Below, one piece after another: positions 1 through 8,633 of a stretch of 64,000 nucleotides of DNA (position 1 is its first letter; each line of letters begins with the position of its first letter). The notes under the pieces were generated by a model. The model was not told the DNA's origin. It saw nothing but the letters and a program-made list of their open reading frames with translations, and made no database searches. Source of the stretch: KBS-83 sp051025295 (lineage in GTDB: Bacteria > Acidobacteriota > Terriglobia > Terriglobales > Acidobacteriaceae); NCBI GenBank assembly GCA_051025295.1, contig JBMGJV010000008.1, one strand, 5' to 3'. Made by a program: the position numbers and the translations under genes.

Positions 1-519
1 GACGACATCGGACGGCATGGTGACGGCGAAGTAGGGCTCCGCGGTGACGATCAGGCCGAAGGCCTGCATGGATGTCGTCACGCGAATGTCGGCCTTTTTG
101 CCGTCGGGGAGCACTTCACCGAGCGCGCTGGGGCGGCCGTCGGGCGTGATCGCCCAGAGCACGTAGGTCAGGTACTCGGGACCGAAGGTGTTGGCCGGCG
201 GCAGGTCTTCAAAGTGCGCGTCGATGGTGGCGTTGCCCTTGCCGTTGTCGACGGAGGCCGAACCCTTGGCGCGCGGCAGCAGGCTGGTGCCCTCAAAGCC
301 GATGTGCGTTTTGCCGGTGCGGTTGAAGTAGTTGATCGCTTCGATATCGCGCCCGATGACCTGCACGCGATAGAGCGGCTCGCCATTACGCATCTCCTGC
401 GTGGGCGGCGGGGTGGGCTGAGAGACAGGGCTGGTGTCCTGCGCGAGCACGGGCACAGCCAACACACACGAGAGAGCCAGGGCAGCAGACGCAGAACTCG
501 CACGGAAGGTCGACTTCAT
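1..519 (-). CDS. secreted acidobacterial protein, N-terminal part (cut by window edge)
   Basis: The frame is open from an ATG at 517-519 to the window edge (173 codons), so the C-terminus is missing. AAGGAG lies 8 nt upstream of the ATG. The first 26 residues form a signal peptide (hydrophobic ALALSCVLAVPVLA, then Q). The mature part contains the stretches FGPEYLTYVLWAITPDGR, LGEVL and AFGLIVTAEPYFAVTMPSD, which I recall from exported Acidobacteria proteins often annotated as OmpA-family or hypothetical. An OmpA-like domain would lie outside the window if this is right. The function is unknown; periplasmic or outer-membrane location is inferred from the signal peptide. Confidence 0.75.
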   Translation of the reverse strand, partial: MKSTFRASSASAALALSCVLAVPVLAQDTSPVSQPTPPPTQEMRNGEPLYRVQVIGRDIEAINYFNRTGKTHIGFEGTSLLPRAKGSASVDNGKGNATIDAHFEDLPPANTFGPEYLTYVLWAITPDGRPSALGEVLPDGKKADIRVTTSMQAFGLIVTAEPYFAVTMPSDVV

Positions 520-734
520 GGAGTCACTCCTTGTTTTGCGGGAAGATGGCGCGCGGCGAAAGGTGAGGCCAGGAGCGGAGCCGCGACAGCACAGAGGATG
601 GGCGCAGGGCGCCCGGGCACAACAGACTGCATGATTAGGTGGATGCGGGCGAGGCGAAATTGGCTGTGACGCGAACGCTAAATATACATTAAATCAGCAG
701 CTTAGGCCTGCTACTCTGACGCGAATAGTCGCTC

Positions 735-769
735 GGGAAAGTGAAACGCCGGAGCATGATGCCCCGGCG
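735..769 (-). terminator. hairpin terminator after response-regulator operon
   Basis: An 11-bp stem with one mismatch lies at 747-757 and 759-769. On the reverse strand it is followed by TTTCACTTTCCC. It sits 27 nt beyond the stop of the NarL-type regulator, as expected for a Rho-independent terminator, although the T-tract is broken. Confidence 0.5.
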
Positions 770-795
770 TGAGAGTGCCTGATTGCGGCGGGTCT

Positions 796-1494
796 TTAAG
801 GCTGCGGCATGACCAACTGATGCGCGATCGCGAAGAGCGCCAGCTCGAGGCGGGTGGAGACGCCAGTCTTGTCGAAGATGTTCGACAGGTGGCGCTTCAC
901 GGTCTCTTCGCTGATCGAGAACTGCTTGGCGATGTCGCGGTTCGAGCAGCCCTCGACGATGCAGCCGACGACTTCAAGCTCACGCGGGGTGAGTCCGTAG
1001 GTCTTGCGCTCGGGCACGGCGGCCTTCTGCATTAGCTCGTGCAGTGCGCCGACGAGGTTGACGACGCGCTGCCCGTTGATCCAGTAGTCGCCCTGCATAA
1101 CGGCGTCAATGGCGTTAGTGAGCTGGTCGATCAGCGCATCTTTCGTGACGATGCCGCGCGCGCCGATCTGCAGCGCTTCGATGACCTGCTGGGTGGAGAT
1201 GGTCGCCGTGAGCAGAAGGATCTTCACGCGCGGCGAACCGCTCATGATGGCGCGCATGGCTTCGAGGCCGGGCATGCGCGGCATCGAAAGGTCGAGCAGC
1301 AGGATGTCGGGCAACAGCTCGAGCGTCTGCGTGATGGCCTCATCGCCGTCCGAGGCCTCGCCGACGACATCGAAGTGGCCCTCGGCGCGAAGCATGTTGC
1401 GCACACCGATGCGCACGACCGGATGGTCATCAGCAAGAAGGATACGGATGGTGCCGTTGCGGTGCTCGGCTGCTGCGGGTGGGTTCGGGCTCAT
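796..1494 (-). CDS. NarL/FixJ-type response regulator
   Basis: A 232-residue two-component transcription regulator. The N-terminal receiver domain (about 16-135) shows the acidic pair D22-D23, phospho-acceptor D68 in LLLDLSMP, T96 and K118. The C-terminal LuxR-type helix-turn-helix (about 165-230) contains LTPRELEVVGCI and SISEETVKRHLSNIFDKTGV. Its ATG overlaps the TGA of the upstream receiver-HPt gene (ATGA), so the two are translationally coupled and probably act together. No cognate kinase lies next to them; a PAS kinase is encoded at 12.3-14.7 kb. The target genes cannot be read from the sequence. Confidence 0.93.
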   Translation of the reverse strand: MSPNPPAAAEHRNGTIRILLADDHPVVRIGVRNMLRAEGHFDVVGEASDGDEAITQTLELLPDILLLDLSMPRMPGLEAMRAIMSGSPRVKILLLTATISTQQVIEALQIGARGIVTKDALIDQLTNAIDAVMQGDYWINGQRVVNLVGALHELMQKAAVPERKTYGLTPRELEVVGCIVEGCSNRDIAKQFSISEETVKRHLSNIFDKTGVSTRLELALFAIAHQLVMPQP

Positions 1495-2252
1495 CGTGCC
1501 TCTCCGGAGGGCGTGCTGCTGATCAGCATAGTGTGCTCTACCTCGTCGCAGGCTCTTTCGAGTTGTCGAAAGAGGTTCGGCTGTTCCTCATACGATACCT
1601 GTCCTGCTTCCAATGCGGCGGCGATGGTGGCCACACCATGCACGCCGGACATGGCCGCGGCGCCTTTCAGGGCGTGGGCGCAGCGGCGCAGGCCTTCGTC
1701 GTCCCCGGCTGCGGCACAGCGCTCGAGCTCCGCGATGCGCTGCCGCGTGTCTGCTACGTATACGGTAAAGAGCTCATGGATAGCCTCGGGCGGCATCATA
1801 GCGCGCAGCTTGTCGATGGTCGCGGCGTCGAGCGTTGCAGGCAACCGAGCCGCCGCCGGCTGCTCCGCTGTGCGCGGCGTAGAACGGCCAGTGATGGCGG
1901 CGCGCAGCAAGTCGCGATCGACTGGCTTGGCAAGAAACTCGTCGAAGAGCGCCAGTTCGCCCTCGGGCAGTGGAGACGCGCTCATGGCGACGAGGCGGGG
2001 TCGAGGCTCTGGCAATGCGCGAACGAAGCGGGCGACGTCGGGGCCGCTGACCTCGGGCATCTGGTGGTCGACCAGCACCACATCGGGTGGGGCTGGCAGC
2101 TCGCCGAGCAGTTCGATGGCGCGCTGGCCGCCGAGTGCCCGGATCACCTCGGTGCCCTTGGCCGCGAGCAGCAGTGCGATCAGTTCGAGCACGATGGGGT
2201 CGTCATCGACCAGCAGGATCGAGACCGGTCGAGCATCGTTCGGCCGCAGCAT
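1491..2252 (-). CDS. response regulator receiver-HPt phosphotransfer protein
   Basis: A 253-residue protein. The N-terminal receiver domain has acidic residues D16-D18, phospho-acceptor D62 in VLVDHQMP and K109 in LAKPVD. After a Pro/Ala linker, an HPt helical bundle carries the phospho-accepting histidine H193 in CAHALKGAAAMSG. A receiver joined to an HPt domain usually passes phosphate between a hybrid kinase and a final regulator, here plausibly the NarL-type protein whose start codon it overlaps. I chose the ATG at 2250-2252 because it starts just before the receiver fold and clears the divergent gene; a GTG at 2283-2285 is an alternative. Neither has a strong ribosome-binding site. Confidence 0.88.
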   Translation of the reverse strand: MLRPNDARPVSILLVDDDPIVLELIALLLAAKGTEVIRALGGQRAIELLGELPAPPDVVLVDHQMPEVSGPDVARFVRALPEPRPRLVAMSASPLPEGELALFDEFLAKPVDRDLLRAAITGRSTPRTAEQPAAARLPATLDAATIDKLRAMMPPEAIHELFTVYVADTRQRIAELERCAAAGDDEGLRRCAHALKGAAAMSGVHGVATIAAALEAGQVSYEEQPNLFRQLERACDEVEHTMLISSTPSGEAR

Positions 2253-2383
2253 TGCCAGCTCGTTGAGGTGCGTACTCCCGTCCACAGACGCATAGTACGC
2301 GAAGCCGCCCGGCTGGCGTGAAGGCGGTGAGCGCGGACTGGATCGTTTGTTGCGCGAAGCCGTGCTTGTACAGTGGAGGCCAC

Positions 2384-4243
2384 ATGAGCGAAGAGGACGA
2401 GAGCTCGTTACCCCCAGGCCAGGCATTGCTGGAACAGCGGCTGGCGGCATTGACCGCGCGGGTGTATCGCCTGGAGGCCGAGGTCGCGGATCTGCGCGGC
2501 GTCCGCGAACCGGTGCCTGCAGCGAACGCAATGGCAGCCGAGCCGGTTCCGATTCGCGAGGCTGCGTGGGACGCATCGGTGTCCGCGCAGACACGCCAGC
2601 CGGTGACGCCGCTGCCGGTGCGCCAGGCGCAATCGCTCGAGTCGCGCGTGGGCTCGCAGTGGTTCAACCGCATCGGCATTCTCGCGGTGCTGATCGGGGT
2701 CGCGCTGTTCCTGAAGCTGGCCTTCGATAATCACTGGATCGGGCCGCTGGGCCGCGTCCTGGTGGGGCTTGCGGGCGGCGTGGCGCTGGTGCTGTGGTCG
2801 GAGCGCTTTCGCAGTCGCGGCTACGCGGCGTTCTCCTACACGCTGAAGGCGCTGGGCACGGGCGTGCTCTACCTGTCGCTCTGGACGGCGTCGTCGGTCT
2901 ACGGACTGGTGCCGGCCGGGGTGGCGTTTGCCGGGATGGTGCTGGTCACGGTGGCGAATGCTTGGACGGCGTGGCGCCAGCGCGCCGAGCTACTGGCGGT
3001 GTATGCCATCGTCGGCGCCTTCGCGACGCCGCTGCTGCTCTCGACGGGACAGAACCAGGAGACGTTTCTCTTCAGCTACCTGCTGCTGATGAACGTAGCA
3101 ACCCTCGCGTTGCTGGTGCTCCGCCGCTGGGATCGTCTACTGCTGCTCGCATTTGTCGGCACAGCGCTGTTCTACGCGGGCTGGTACTGGCAGTACTACA
3201 GCCCCGCCGCGTTTGCTGAGACCGCAGTCTTCCTCGCGCTCTTCTTCGTCCTGTTTGCGCTGGCAGCGGTATGGGCGGGTCGCGGAGGAGCGCCGACGCT
3301 ACGGCCAGAGCTGCGGGTGCTGGTCAGCGCGCTGAACGCAGGGCTGGGCTTCTTCGGTTTCTTCGCCATGGTGTCGCAGCAGAACGGGACGCGCAGCCCC
3401 GCGACGGCGTTCTGCGCGGCGGCATTCGGCATGGCCTACCTTGCGATCTTCGCGGCGATGCGCAGGAGCGAGTCTGGAGCGGGTTGGTCGCTGCTCCGCG
3501 AGACGCAACTCGCCATCGCGATCGTGCTGTTCGCGATTGCAGTGCCGCTGGCCGTGCATGGCTCCTGGGTTACGGTGGAATGGATGGCGGGGTTCGCTGT
3601 CCTGGTCTGGCTGGCGACGCGTCATCGCAGCCAGGTGCTGACGGCGCTGGCCGGAGGCGTGCTCGCCGTGGCGCTGGTCTCGCTGGCGGTCGACGCGACG
3701 ACAACGCAGCACGTTGTGCTCTGGAATCCGCGCATGCTGAGCTTCGTGGCGTCGATTCTGGCGGTGGGCGCGGCGACATGGATCGCACGTGACGTGGCCG
3801 CGGAGTCACTCGAGTGGCGACGGGCTGTTGCGATTGGAGCGGTGCTCACGCATGCGCTGGTGGTGATCGCGGTGCTCTGCGAGATTGGGACGTACTGGTC
3901 GAACCAGCCGATCGCTCGCGGCCTGGGGTCGGCGGACTACGCTGCCGCGCTCACGGATCGGCGGATGGCGGAGCGCTTCACCGACTCGGCTTGGCTGCTG
4001 CTGGCCGGCGTTGCGGTGCTGGCCTGGGGCTTCCGCCGGCGTGTGGCGGCGCTGCGCTGGGAGGGTTTGGCGCTGCTGGCGGTGACGATCGTGAAGGTAT
4101 TTGTCATCGATACGAGCACGCTGAGCCAGGGCTATCGCAGCCTCAGCTTCCTCGCGCTTGGCGCATTGCTGGTCGGGGTCAGCTTCGCCTACCAGCGCGA
4201 CTGGCTGCACCTGCGGGCTCCGGCGCAGAACGATCCCCGCTAG
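2384..4243 (+). CDS. DUF2339 polytopic membrane protein
   Basis: A 619-residue protein. A short N-terminal coiled coil (LLEQRLAALTARVYRLEAEVADL, about 13-35) is followed by a Pro/Ala linker and then a long array of hydrophobic helices filling the rest of the chain. SRVGSQWFNRIGILAVLIGVALFLK followed by many paired helices is typical of DUF2339 (PF10101), whose biochemical role is unknown. The ATG at 2384 is preceded by GTGGAGG at 2373-2379. It is transcribed divergently from the response-regulator pair. A convergent hairpin separates it from the transporter genes downstream. Confidence 0.85.
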   Translation: MSEEDESSLPPGQALLEQRLAALTARVYRLEAEVADLRGVREPVPAANAMAAEPVPIREAAWDASVSAQTRQPVTPLPVRQAQSLESRVGSQWFNRIGILAVLIGVALFLKLAFDNHWIGPLGRVLVGLAGGVALVLWSERFRSRGYAAFSYTLKALGTGVLYLSLWTASSVYGLVPAGVAFAGMVLVTVANAWTAWRQRAELLAVYAIVGAFATPLLLSTGQNQETFLFSYLLLMNVATLALLVLRRWDRLLLLAFVGTALFYAGWYWQYYSPAAFAETAVFLALFFVLFALAAVWAGRGGAPTLRPELRVLVSALNAGLGFFGFFAMVSQQNGTRSPATAFCAAAFGMAYLAIFAAMRRSESGAGWSLLRETQLAIAIVLFAIAVPLAVHGSWVTVEWMAGFAVLVWLATRHRSQVLTALAGGVLAVALVSLAVDATTTQHVVLWNPRMLSFVASILAVGAATWIARDVAAESLEWRRAVAIGAVLTHALVVIAVLCEIGTYWSNQPIARGLGSADYAAALTDRRMAERFTDSAWLLLAGVAVLAWGFRRRVAALRWEGLALLAVTIVKVFVIDTSTLSQGYRSLSFLALGALLVGVSFAYQRDWLHLRAPAQNDPR

Positions 4244-4252
4244 CAACAGAAA

Positions 4253-4276
4253 AGGGGACCGCGTGAGCGATCCCCT
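4253..4276 (-). terminator. hairpin between convergent genes
   Basis: AGGGGACCGC-GTGA-GCGATCCCCT forms a 10-bp stem with one mismatch and a GTGA loop. Read on the reverse strand it is followed by TTTCTGTTG, which suits termination of the transporter operon. It may also act for the DUF2339 gene. Confidence 0.55.
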
Positions 4277-4294
4277 CGTTGTGAAAGCCGCGCT

Positions 4295-4474
4295 TCAGGC
4301 TGGCTTCGATGGTGCTGGAGCCGGTGCTGGCGCGGTGGCGGCTGGCTGCTTCAGATGCGTGAACAGCTTGGCCGCATTGAGTGCGGTGTTGTAGATGCCC
4401 CAGCTCAGCGGGATCGCGACAACGATCCACGCGGCTGCGACAAGGGCGGATGAGCTCTTCTGCTCGGTTGCCAT
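4295..4474 (-). CDS. MFS transporter small subunit (single-helix protein)
   Basis: A 59-codon frame: a short polar start (MATEQKSSS), one membrane helix (about 10-28, ALVAAAWIVVAIPLSWGIYNT), then an amphipathic stretch and an Ala/Pro tail. It starts 12 nt after the transporter stop, with GGAGA just upstream. This matches the small partner proteins of about 50 residues encoded directly downstream of oxalate/formate-type MFS transporters (annotated elsewhere as MFS transporter small subunit). The helix ending in PLSWGIYNT is the recognisable part. The function is presumed to be an accessory or stabilising subunit; this is inferred from context. Confidence 0.8.
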   Translation of the reverse strand: MATEQKSSSALVAAAWIVVAIPLSWGIYNTALNAAKLFTHLKQPAATAPAPAPAPSKPA

Positions 4475-4486
4475 GATCAGGTCTCC

Positions 4487-5863
4487 TTAGTGGCCGACCG
4501 GGACGGCCCCGGCGGGTTGTTCCTTCATCCAGAAGCGCTCGGCGACCGGGCGCACCATCAGGTTCGCGACAAAGCCGACGATCAGCAGTCCCGTCATGAT
4601 GTGCAGGATGAGCGGATAGGCCTGCTCGCGGGGCAGGTGCGCGGCGATGTAGTGGTCGAGGATGCCGTTGACGATGAGCGGGCCGATGATGCCAGCCGCC
4701 GACCATGCCGTCAGCAGCCGGCCGTGGATGGCGCTGACGTTATACGGCCCGTAGAGATCGCGCAGGTAGGCCGGAATGGTGGCAAAGCCGCCGCCATACA
4801 TGCTGATGAGCACGCCGGCCACGAGGACGAAGAGCGGCACGCTATCCAGATGCAGCGTCCCGGTGAGCGGCAGCAGAAAGTAGAGAACCGCGCCGATCGC
4901 GAAGAAGATCATGTAGGTGGGCTTGCGTCCGACGAAGTCCGACGTGGATGCCCAGAGGAAGCGGCCGGCCATGTTGAAGATGCTGAGCACGCCGACGAAG
5001 CCCGCTGCCGCAGCCGGGGTGACCTGGCCGTGGAAGAGGTCCTGGATCATGGGGGAGGCCTGCTCGAGGATGCCGATGCCCGCCGTGACGTTCAGGAAGA
5101 GGACGAGCCACAGGAAGTAGAACTGTGGCGTCTTCATGGCTGCGTTCACATCCACGTTGTGGGAGCTGATGAGCGCGGAGTGCTTGACTGGCGGGGTCCA
5201 GCCGGCTGGCTTCCACCCATCGGCGGGGACGCGGATGGTGAAGACGCCGAACATCATGAAGATGAAGTAGAGGATGCCCATTGTGACCCACGTGCTGGGG
5301 ATCGCGGGATGGCCGCCGGCCTTGTAGAAGGCCATCAGCTTGGTGCCGAGGGGCGAGCCGATCATGGCGCCACCGCCGAAACCCATGATGGCGAGTCCGG
5401 TGGCGAGACCCGGGCGATCCGGAAACCATTTGATCAACGTGGAGACGGGTGAGATGTACCCCATGCCTAACCCGACGCCGCCGACCACGCCGTAGCCGAG
5501 ATAGATCAGCCAGAGTTGGTGCGAAGAGGCGCCAGCGGCAGCGATCTCAAACCCGAGCCCGAAGCAGCATGCGGCGACGAACATAGCCTTGCGCGGACCG
5601 GCCGTCTCCAGCCACTTGCCGAACAGCGCTGCCGAAAGGCCGAGAACCGCGATGGCGATCGAGAAGACGTAGCCGATCTCCTTCAGGTTCCACTGCGCGC
5701 CGTCGGCCGCCTTGATGGCGAGCAGCGGGTTCTTGAAGACGCTGAAGGCATACACCTGACCGATGGACAGGTGGACTGCAAGTGCGGCCGGGGGAACCAG
5801 CCAGCGGCTGAAGCCGGGCTTGGCGACCGAGCGGGAACGATCAAGGAAAGAAAGGGCAGACAT
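4487..5863 (-). CDS. OFA-family MFS transporter (oxalate/formate antiporter-like)
   Basis: A 458-residue inner-membrane carrier with 12 predicted helices. The first helix, LSIGQVYAFSVFKNPL, the segment GVVGGVGLGMGYISPVSTLIKWFPDRPGLATG and the motif GFGGGAMIGSP are characteristic of the oxalate:formate antiporter (OFA) branch of the major facilitator superfamily. Members exchange or take up small monocarboxylates or dicarboxylates (oxalate, formate, lactate, pyruvate); the substrate here cannot be set from sequence. It is co-transcribed with the 59-residue small protein at 4295-4474, a pairing known for this branch. The ATG at 5863 begins MSALSFLDRSRSVAKPGFSRW. Confidence 0.88.
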   Translation of the reverse strand: MSALSFLDRSRSVAKPGFSRWLVPPAALAVHLSIGQVYAFSVFKNPLLAIKAADGAQWNLKEIGYVFSIAIAVLGLSAALFGKWLETAGPRKAMFVAACCFGLGFEIAAAGASSHQLWLIYLGYGVVGGVGLGMGYISPVSTLIKWFPDRPGLATGLAIMGFGGGAMIGSPLGTKLMAFYKAGGHPAIPSTWVTMGILYFIFMMFGVFTIRVPADGWKPAGWTPPVKHSALISSHNVDVNAAMKTPQFYFLWLVLFLNVTAGIGILEQASPMIQDLFHGQVTPAAAAGFVGVLSIFNMAGRFLWASTSDFVGRKPTYMIFFAIGAVLYFLLPLTGTLHLDSVPLFVLVAGVLISMYGGGFATIPAYLRDLYGPYNVSAIHGRLLTAWSAAGIIGPLIVNGILDHYIAAHLPREQAYPLILHIMTGLLIVGFVANLMVRPVAERFWMKEQPAGAVPVGH

Positions 5864-6076
5864 GAGTCTCCGTGAGTGTGGAAAAGAGCCGTCCTACAGT
5901 ACGACGCGAATCAAACTCCCGTCGACTCTCGATTTTTCATAGGACGAGAGAGTTCCCGAGTCGGAACGGAAGGCAGGCCGCGCATAGGGGGCGCCGCGTG
6001 GCCGCGCTGCTAGCTGCTATGCTGGCTCGCACTTCGCGCCCGGTTCCTGAGCGGGTGCGTCTGGGAGCGCTCACAA

Positions 6077-7789
6077 ATGCCCGATGTCCTTCCCCTTCGC
6101 CTCTCCACCCGCCGCTTGTCTGTTCTCGCCGGACTCCTGTTACCTGCATGCGTGTTGCCCGCTCAGGTCGTGGTCACGAATGGCCCGGTGATCGGATCGA
6201 GAAACCCGATCACTGCCGATCCCGCAGTGCCTCGGCCGGATACGACGCCGTGCACGGTGCAATTGTTCACGAACCAGGCGTTCGCCGACTTCAACAACAA
6301 GACGTTCGCGTACGCGCCGCCGGCAGAGTGCCCTGGCCCCTGGGCCAAGGTCGTCTTCTCGGCCGATTTCACCGTAAGCGCAGGGCGGCAGTTCGATCGC
6401 ACAGCGCAGTTCCTGATCGGTGACATGAACATCTATTACGGGACGACCGCCGAACCGCGCCGCACGCTGAGCCCGTCCTGGCACGTGGAGAGCGACATCA
6501 CCGACCTGAGCGCCGGGCTGAAAACCGCGCAGCCGGGCCAGGCGATACTCGGCAACTTCGTCGGCACATCCGGCGGCGTGGTGTATGACGGCGTGATCTA
6601 CGCGAATGCGAAGCTCGAGTTCTATCCCGCCGATGGCGCCAGTCCTGCACCGCGCGTCGCCGACCTGGTGGTGCCGCTGCCGAACAAGGCTGGCGGTGCA
6701 GCCGGGTTGAACACGACGAGCAGCCAGGTCGCCGATACGGTCACGCTGCCGCGCAACATCCAGCAGCTCTACCTCGATGTCTTCGCGCAGAGCCAGTCGA
6801 ACGACGAATTTGACTGGACGTGTGTGCCGAATGACGTCGCGAACGAGCTCTATAGCTGCGGCAATACGGCCTTCCGCGAGACGGAGATCACGATCGATGG
6901 CAAGCCCGCAGGAGTCGCCCCGGTTTACCCGTGGATCTATACGGGCGGTGTCGATCCGTATCTGTGGGCGCCCATCCCTGGCGTGCAGACGCTGAACTTC
7001 AAGCCATTCCGCGTGAACCTGACACCGTTCGCGGGTACGCTGACGGACAACAAGCCGCACACGGTCGCGCTGAGCGTCTTCAACGCGAACTCCTACTTCC
7101 TCGCGACGGCGAACCTGCTGGTCTTCACCGATCCGCATGCCCAGCAGACGAATGGTGGCCTGTTGGTGGATACGCTTTCCGCCGCGCCGACCCCGGTGGT
7201 GAGCGAGAACCTGAACACCGACTCGGGCGGCGACGTGACGGGCACGGTGGGCGTGACATCGGACCGGAAGTACCAGATCAGTGGCTGGGTGACCGGCTCT
7301 GCGGGCCGCGTGACGACAACGGTCGACGGCGCAGTGCACTTCAACAACGCGCAGAGGTTCGTCATCAACAGCGCGCAATACATCCAGGACATCACGCAGG
7401 CGACGACGGTAGACCAGACCACCACCAGCCAGCAGGCCAACCGTACCGATGTCGACGCGCAGCACTACACGTATCCGTTCCATTTCCTGATCGACGAGGA
7501 GGTGGCGGCCGATGGATCGTTCACCGAGCTGAACACGTCGGACCAGGTCTATCGCGTGAGCGATCAGAAGACCTCGGGCGGCGCGGTGACGTATGCGAGC
7601 AACGTGTCGAACGAAGTGCAATCGCAGGACACGGACACGTTCAGCGCATCGGGTGCCTTCCTCGGGCCTGTGGGCGCGGCAAGCACGCAGACCTACAAGG
7701 CGAGCGACACGAACGGGTACTGCTACGGCGAGCAGCTGAGCTCCGCGGGCGGGCTGCTGACCGGGGTGGTCGATATCGGCTGCCACTAG
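6077..7789 (+). CDS. secreted peptide-N-glycosidase A-like protein
   Basis: A 570-residue exported protein. Signal peptide about 1-30 (LSVLAGLLLPACVLPAQ). The body matches the plant/fungal-type PNGase A family (PF12222): an N-terminal beta domain with GRQFDRTAQFLIGDMNIYYGTTAEP, the stretch LGNFVGTSGGVVYDGVIYANAKLEFYP, and the hallmark PVYPWIYTGGVDPYLWAPI followed by LTPFAGTLTDNKPHTVALSVF. The family cleaves N-glycans from glycopeptides. Bacterial members are poorly studied, so activity is not assured. The ATG at 6077 has GGGAG 10 nt upstream. It is divergent from the OFA transporter and followed by a strong terminator, so probably monocistronic. Confidence 0.8.
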   Translation: MPDVLPLRLSTRRLSVLAGLLLPACVLPAQVVVTNGPVIGSRNPITADPAVPRPDTTPCTVQLFTNQAFADFNNKTFAYAPPAECPGPWAKVVFSADFTVSAGRQFDRTAQFLIGDMNIYYGTTAEPRRTLSPSWHVESDITDLSAGLKTAQPGQAILGNFVGTSGGVVYDGVIYANAKLEFYPADGASPAPRVADLVVPLPNKAGGAAGLNTTSSQVADTVTLPRNIQQLYLDVFAQSQSNDEFDWTCVPNDVANELYSCGNTAFRETEITIDGKPAGVAPVYPWIYTGGVDPYLWAPIPGVQTLNFKPFRVNLTPFAGTLTDNKPHTVALSVFNANSYFLATANLLVFTDPHAQQTNGGLLVDTLSAAPTPVVSENLNTDSGGDVTGTVGVTSDRKYQISGWVTGSAGRVTTTVDGAVHFNNAQRFVINSAQYIQDITQATTVDQTTTSQQANRTDVDAQHYTYPFHFLIDEEVAADGSFTELNTSDQVYRVSDQKTSGGAVTYASNVSNEVQSQDTDTFSASGAFLGPVGAASTQTYKASDTNGYCYGEQLSSAGGLLTGVVDIGCH

Positions 7790-7810
7790 AGCCAATCAGC
7801 AACGAACAGC

Positions 7811-7856
7811 AAAGGCCTGCCCTGGTCCGAAGATGGACCGGGGTGGGCCTTTTCTT
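7811..7856 (+). terminator. strong Rho-independent terminator
   Basis: A stem of about 18 bp (including G-U pairs) runs from AAAGGCCTGCCCTGGTCC to GGACCGGGGTGGGCCTTT, with a GAAGAT loop and then TCTTCT. It lies 21 nt after the PNGase A-like stop. Confidence 0.85.
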
Positions 7857-7876
7857 CTGTGGCGTAGAGTGGGGCC

Positions 7877-8565
7877 ATGCATGTCGTCATCTTCGGCGCG
7901 AGCGGGATGGTGGGGCAGGGCGTGCTGCTGGAATGCCTGCGCGACGAGGGCGTCGCGAGCGTGCTGGTGATCGGGCGCAGGCCGACCGGACGAACCGATG
8001 CGAAGTTGCGCGAAGTACTGCTGCCCGACCTGTTCGACGTGAGCGCGTATGCGGACGAGCTGCGCAACTGCGATGCGTGCTTCTTCCCGCTCGGCGTGTC
8101 GTCGGCTGGCATGCGGGAGCCGCAGTATCGTGGCCTGACTACGACCTGACGCTTGCGATTGCGCAGGCGCTGGTTGAGCGCAGTCCGCAGGCATGCTTCA
8201 TTTACGTATCCGGAACAGGCACAGACAGCACCGCGCGGAGCCGCGTGATGTGGGCCAGGGTGAAGGGCGAGACGGAGAACGCGGTGCAAGCGCTGCCGTT
8301 TCGCAGTGTCTTCCTCTTCCGGCCCGGCGTCATCGTTCCGCTGGACGGAATCCGCTCGAGGACGCGCGCGTACCGCCTGCTCTACAGCGTGGGCTGGCCC
8401 CTGCTACCACTCTTGCAGCGTGTGTTTCCGCGAGCAATCGTGACGACGCGTGAGGTGGGCCGGGCCATGCTGCATGTGGCGCGCGCAGGCTGGCCGCGGC
8501 CGGTGCTCGAGATCCGCGACATCTATGACGCCGCCCACGCGGATGCCCGACCCGCCACGGCCTGA
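7877..8565 (+). pseudogene. NAD(P)-binding epimerase-like protein, frameshifted
   Basis: Two adjoining frames make one Rossmann-fold protein of about 230 residues. The first (7877-8140) starts MHVVIFGASGMVGQG with the nucleotide-binding glycine motif and reaches LGVSSAGMREPQYRGLT. The second continues from about 8140 as YDLTLAIAQALVERSPQACFIYVSGTGTDS and ends in IRDIYDAAHADARPATA at 8565. A single missing T near 8139-8140 (GACTACGAC where GACTTACGAC would keep frame) separates them. Without it the first frame stops at 8149. The family is the SDR/NAD(P)H-binding superfamily; the substrate is unknown. Either an assembly error or a recent mutation explains the break. Confidence 0.75.
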
Positions 8566-8633
8566 GCCATAGCTTGCCCTGCTGCGAGCTTCCCGTTACT
8601 GTGGAGCGCGGAAACCAGCAGAGAGTGAGCGAC

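Noticed and set aside
1039..2295. Forward frame opposite the two-component genes
   Set aside because: Antisense to clear receiver, HPt and LuxR domains.
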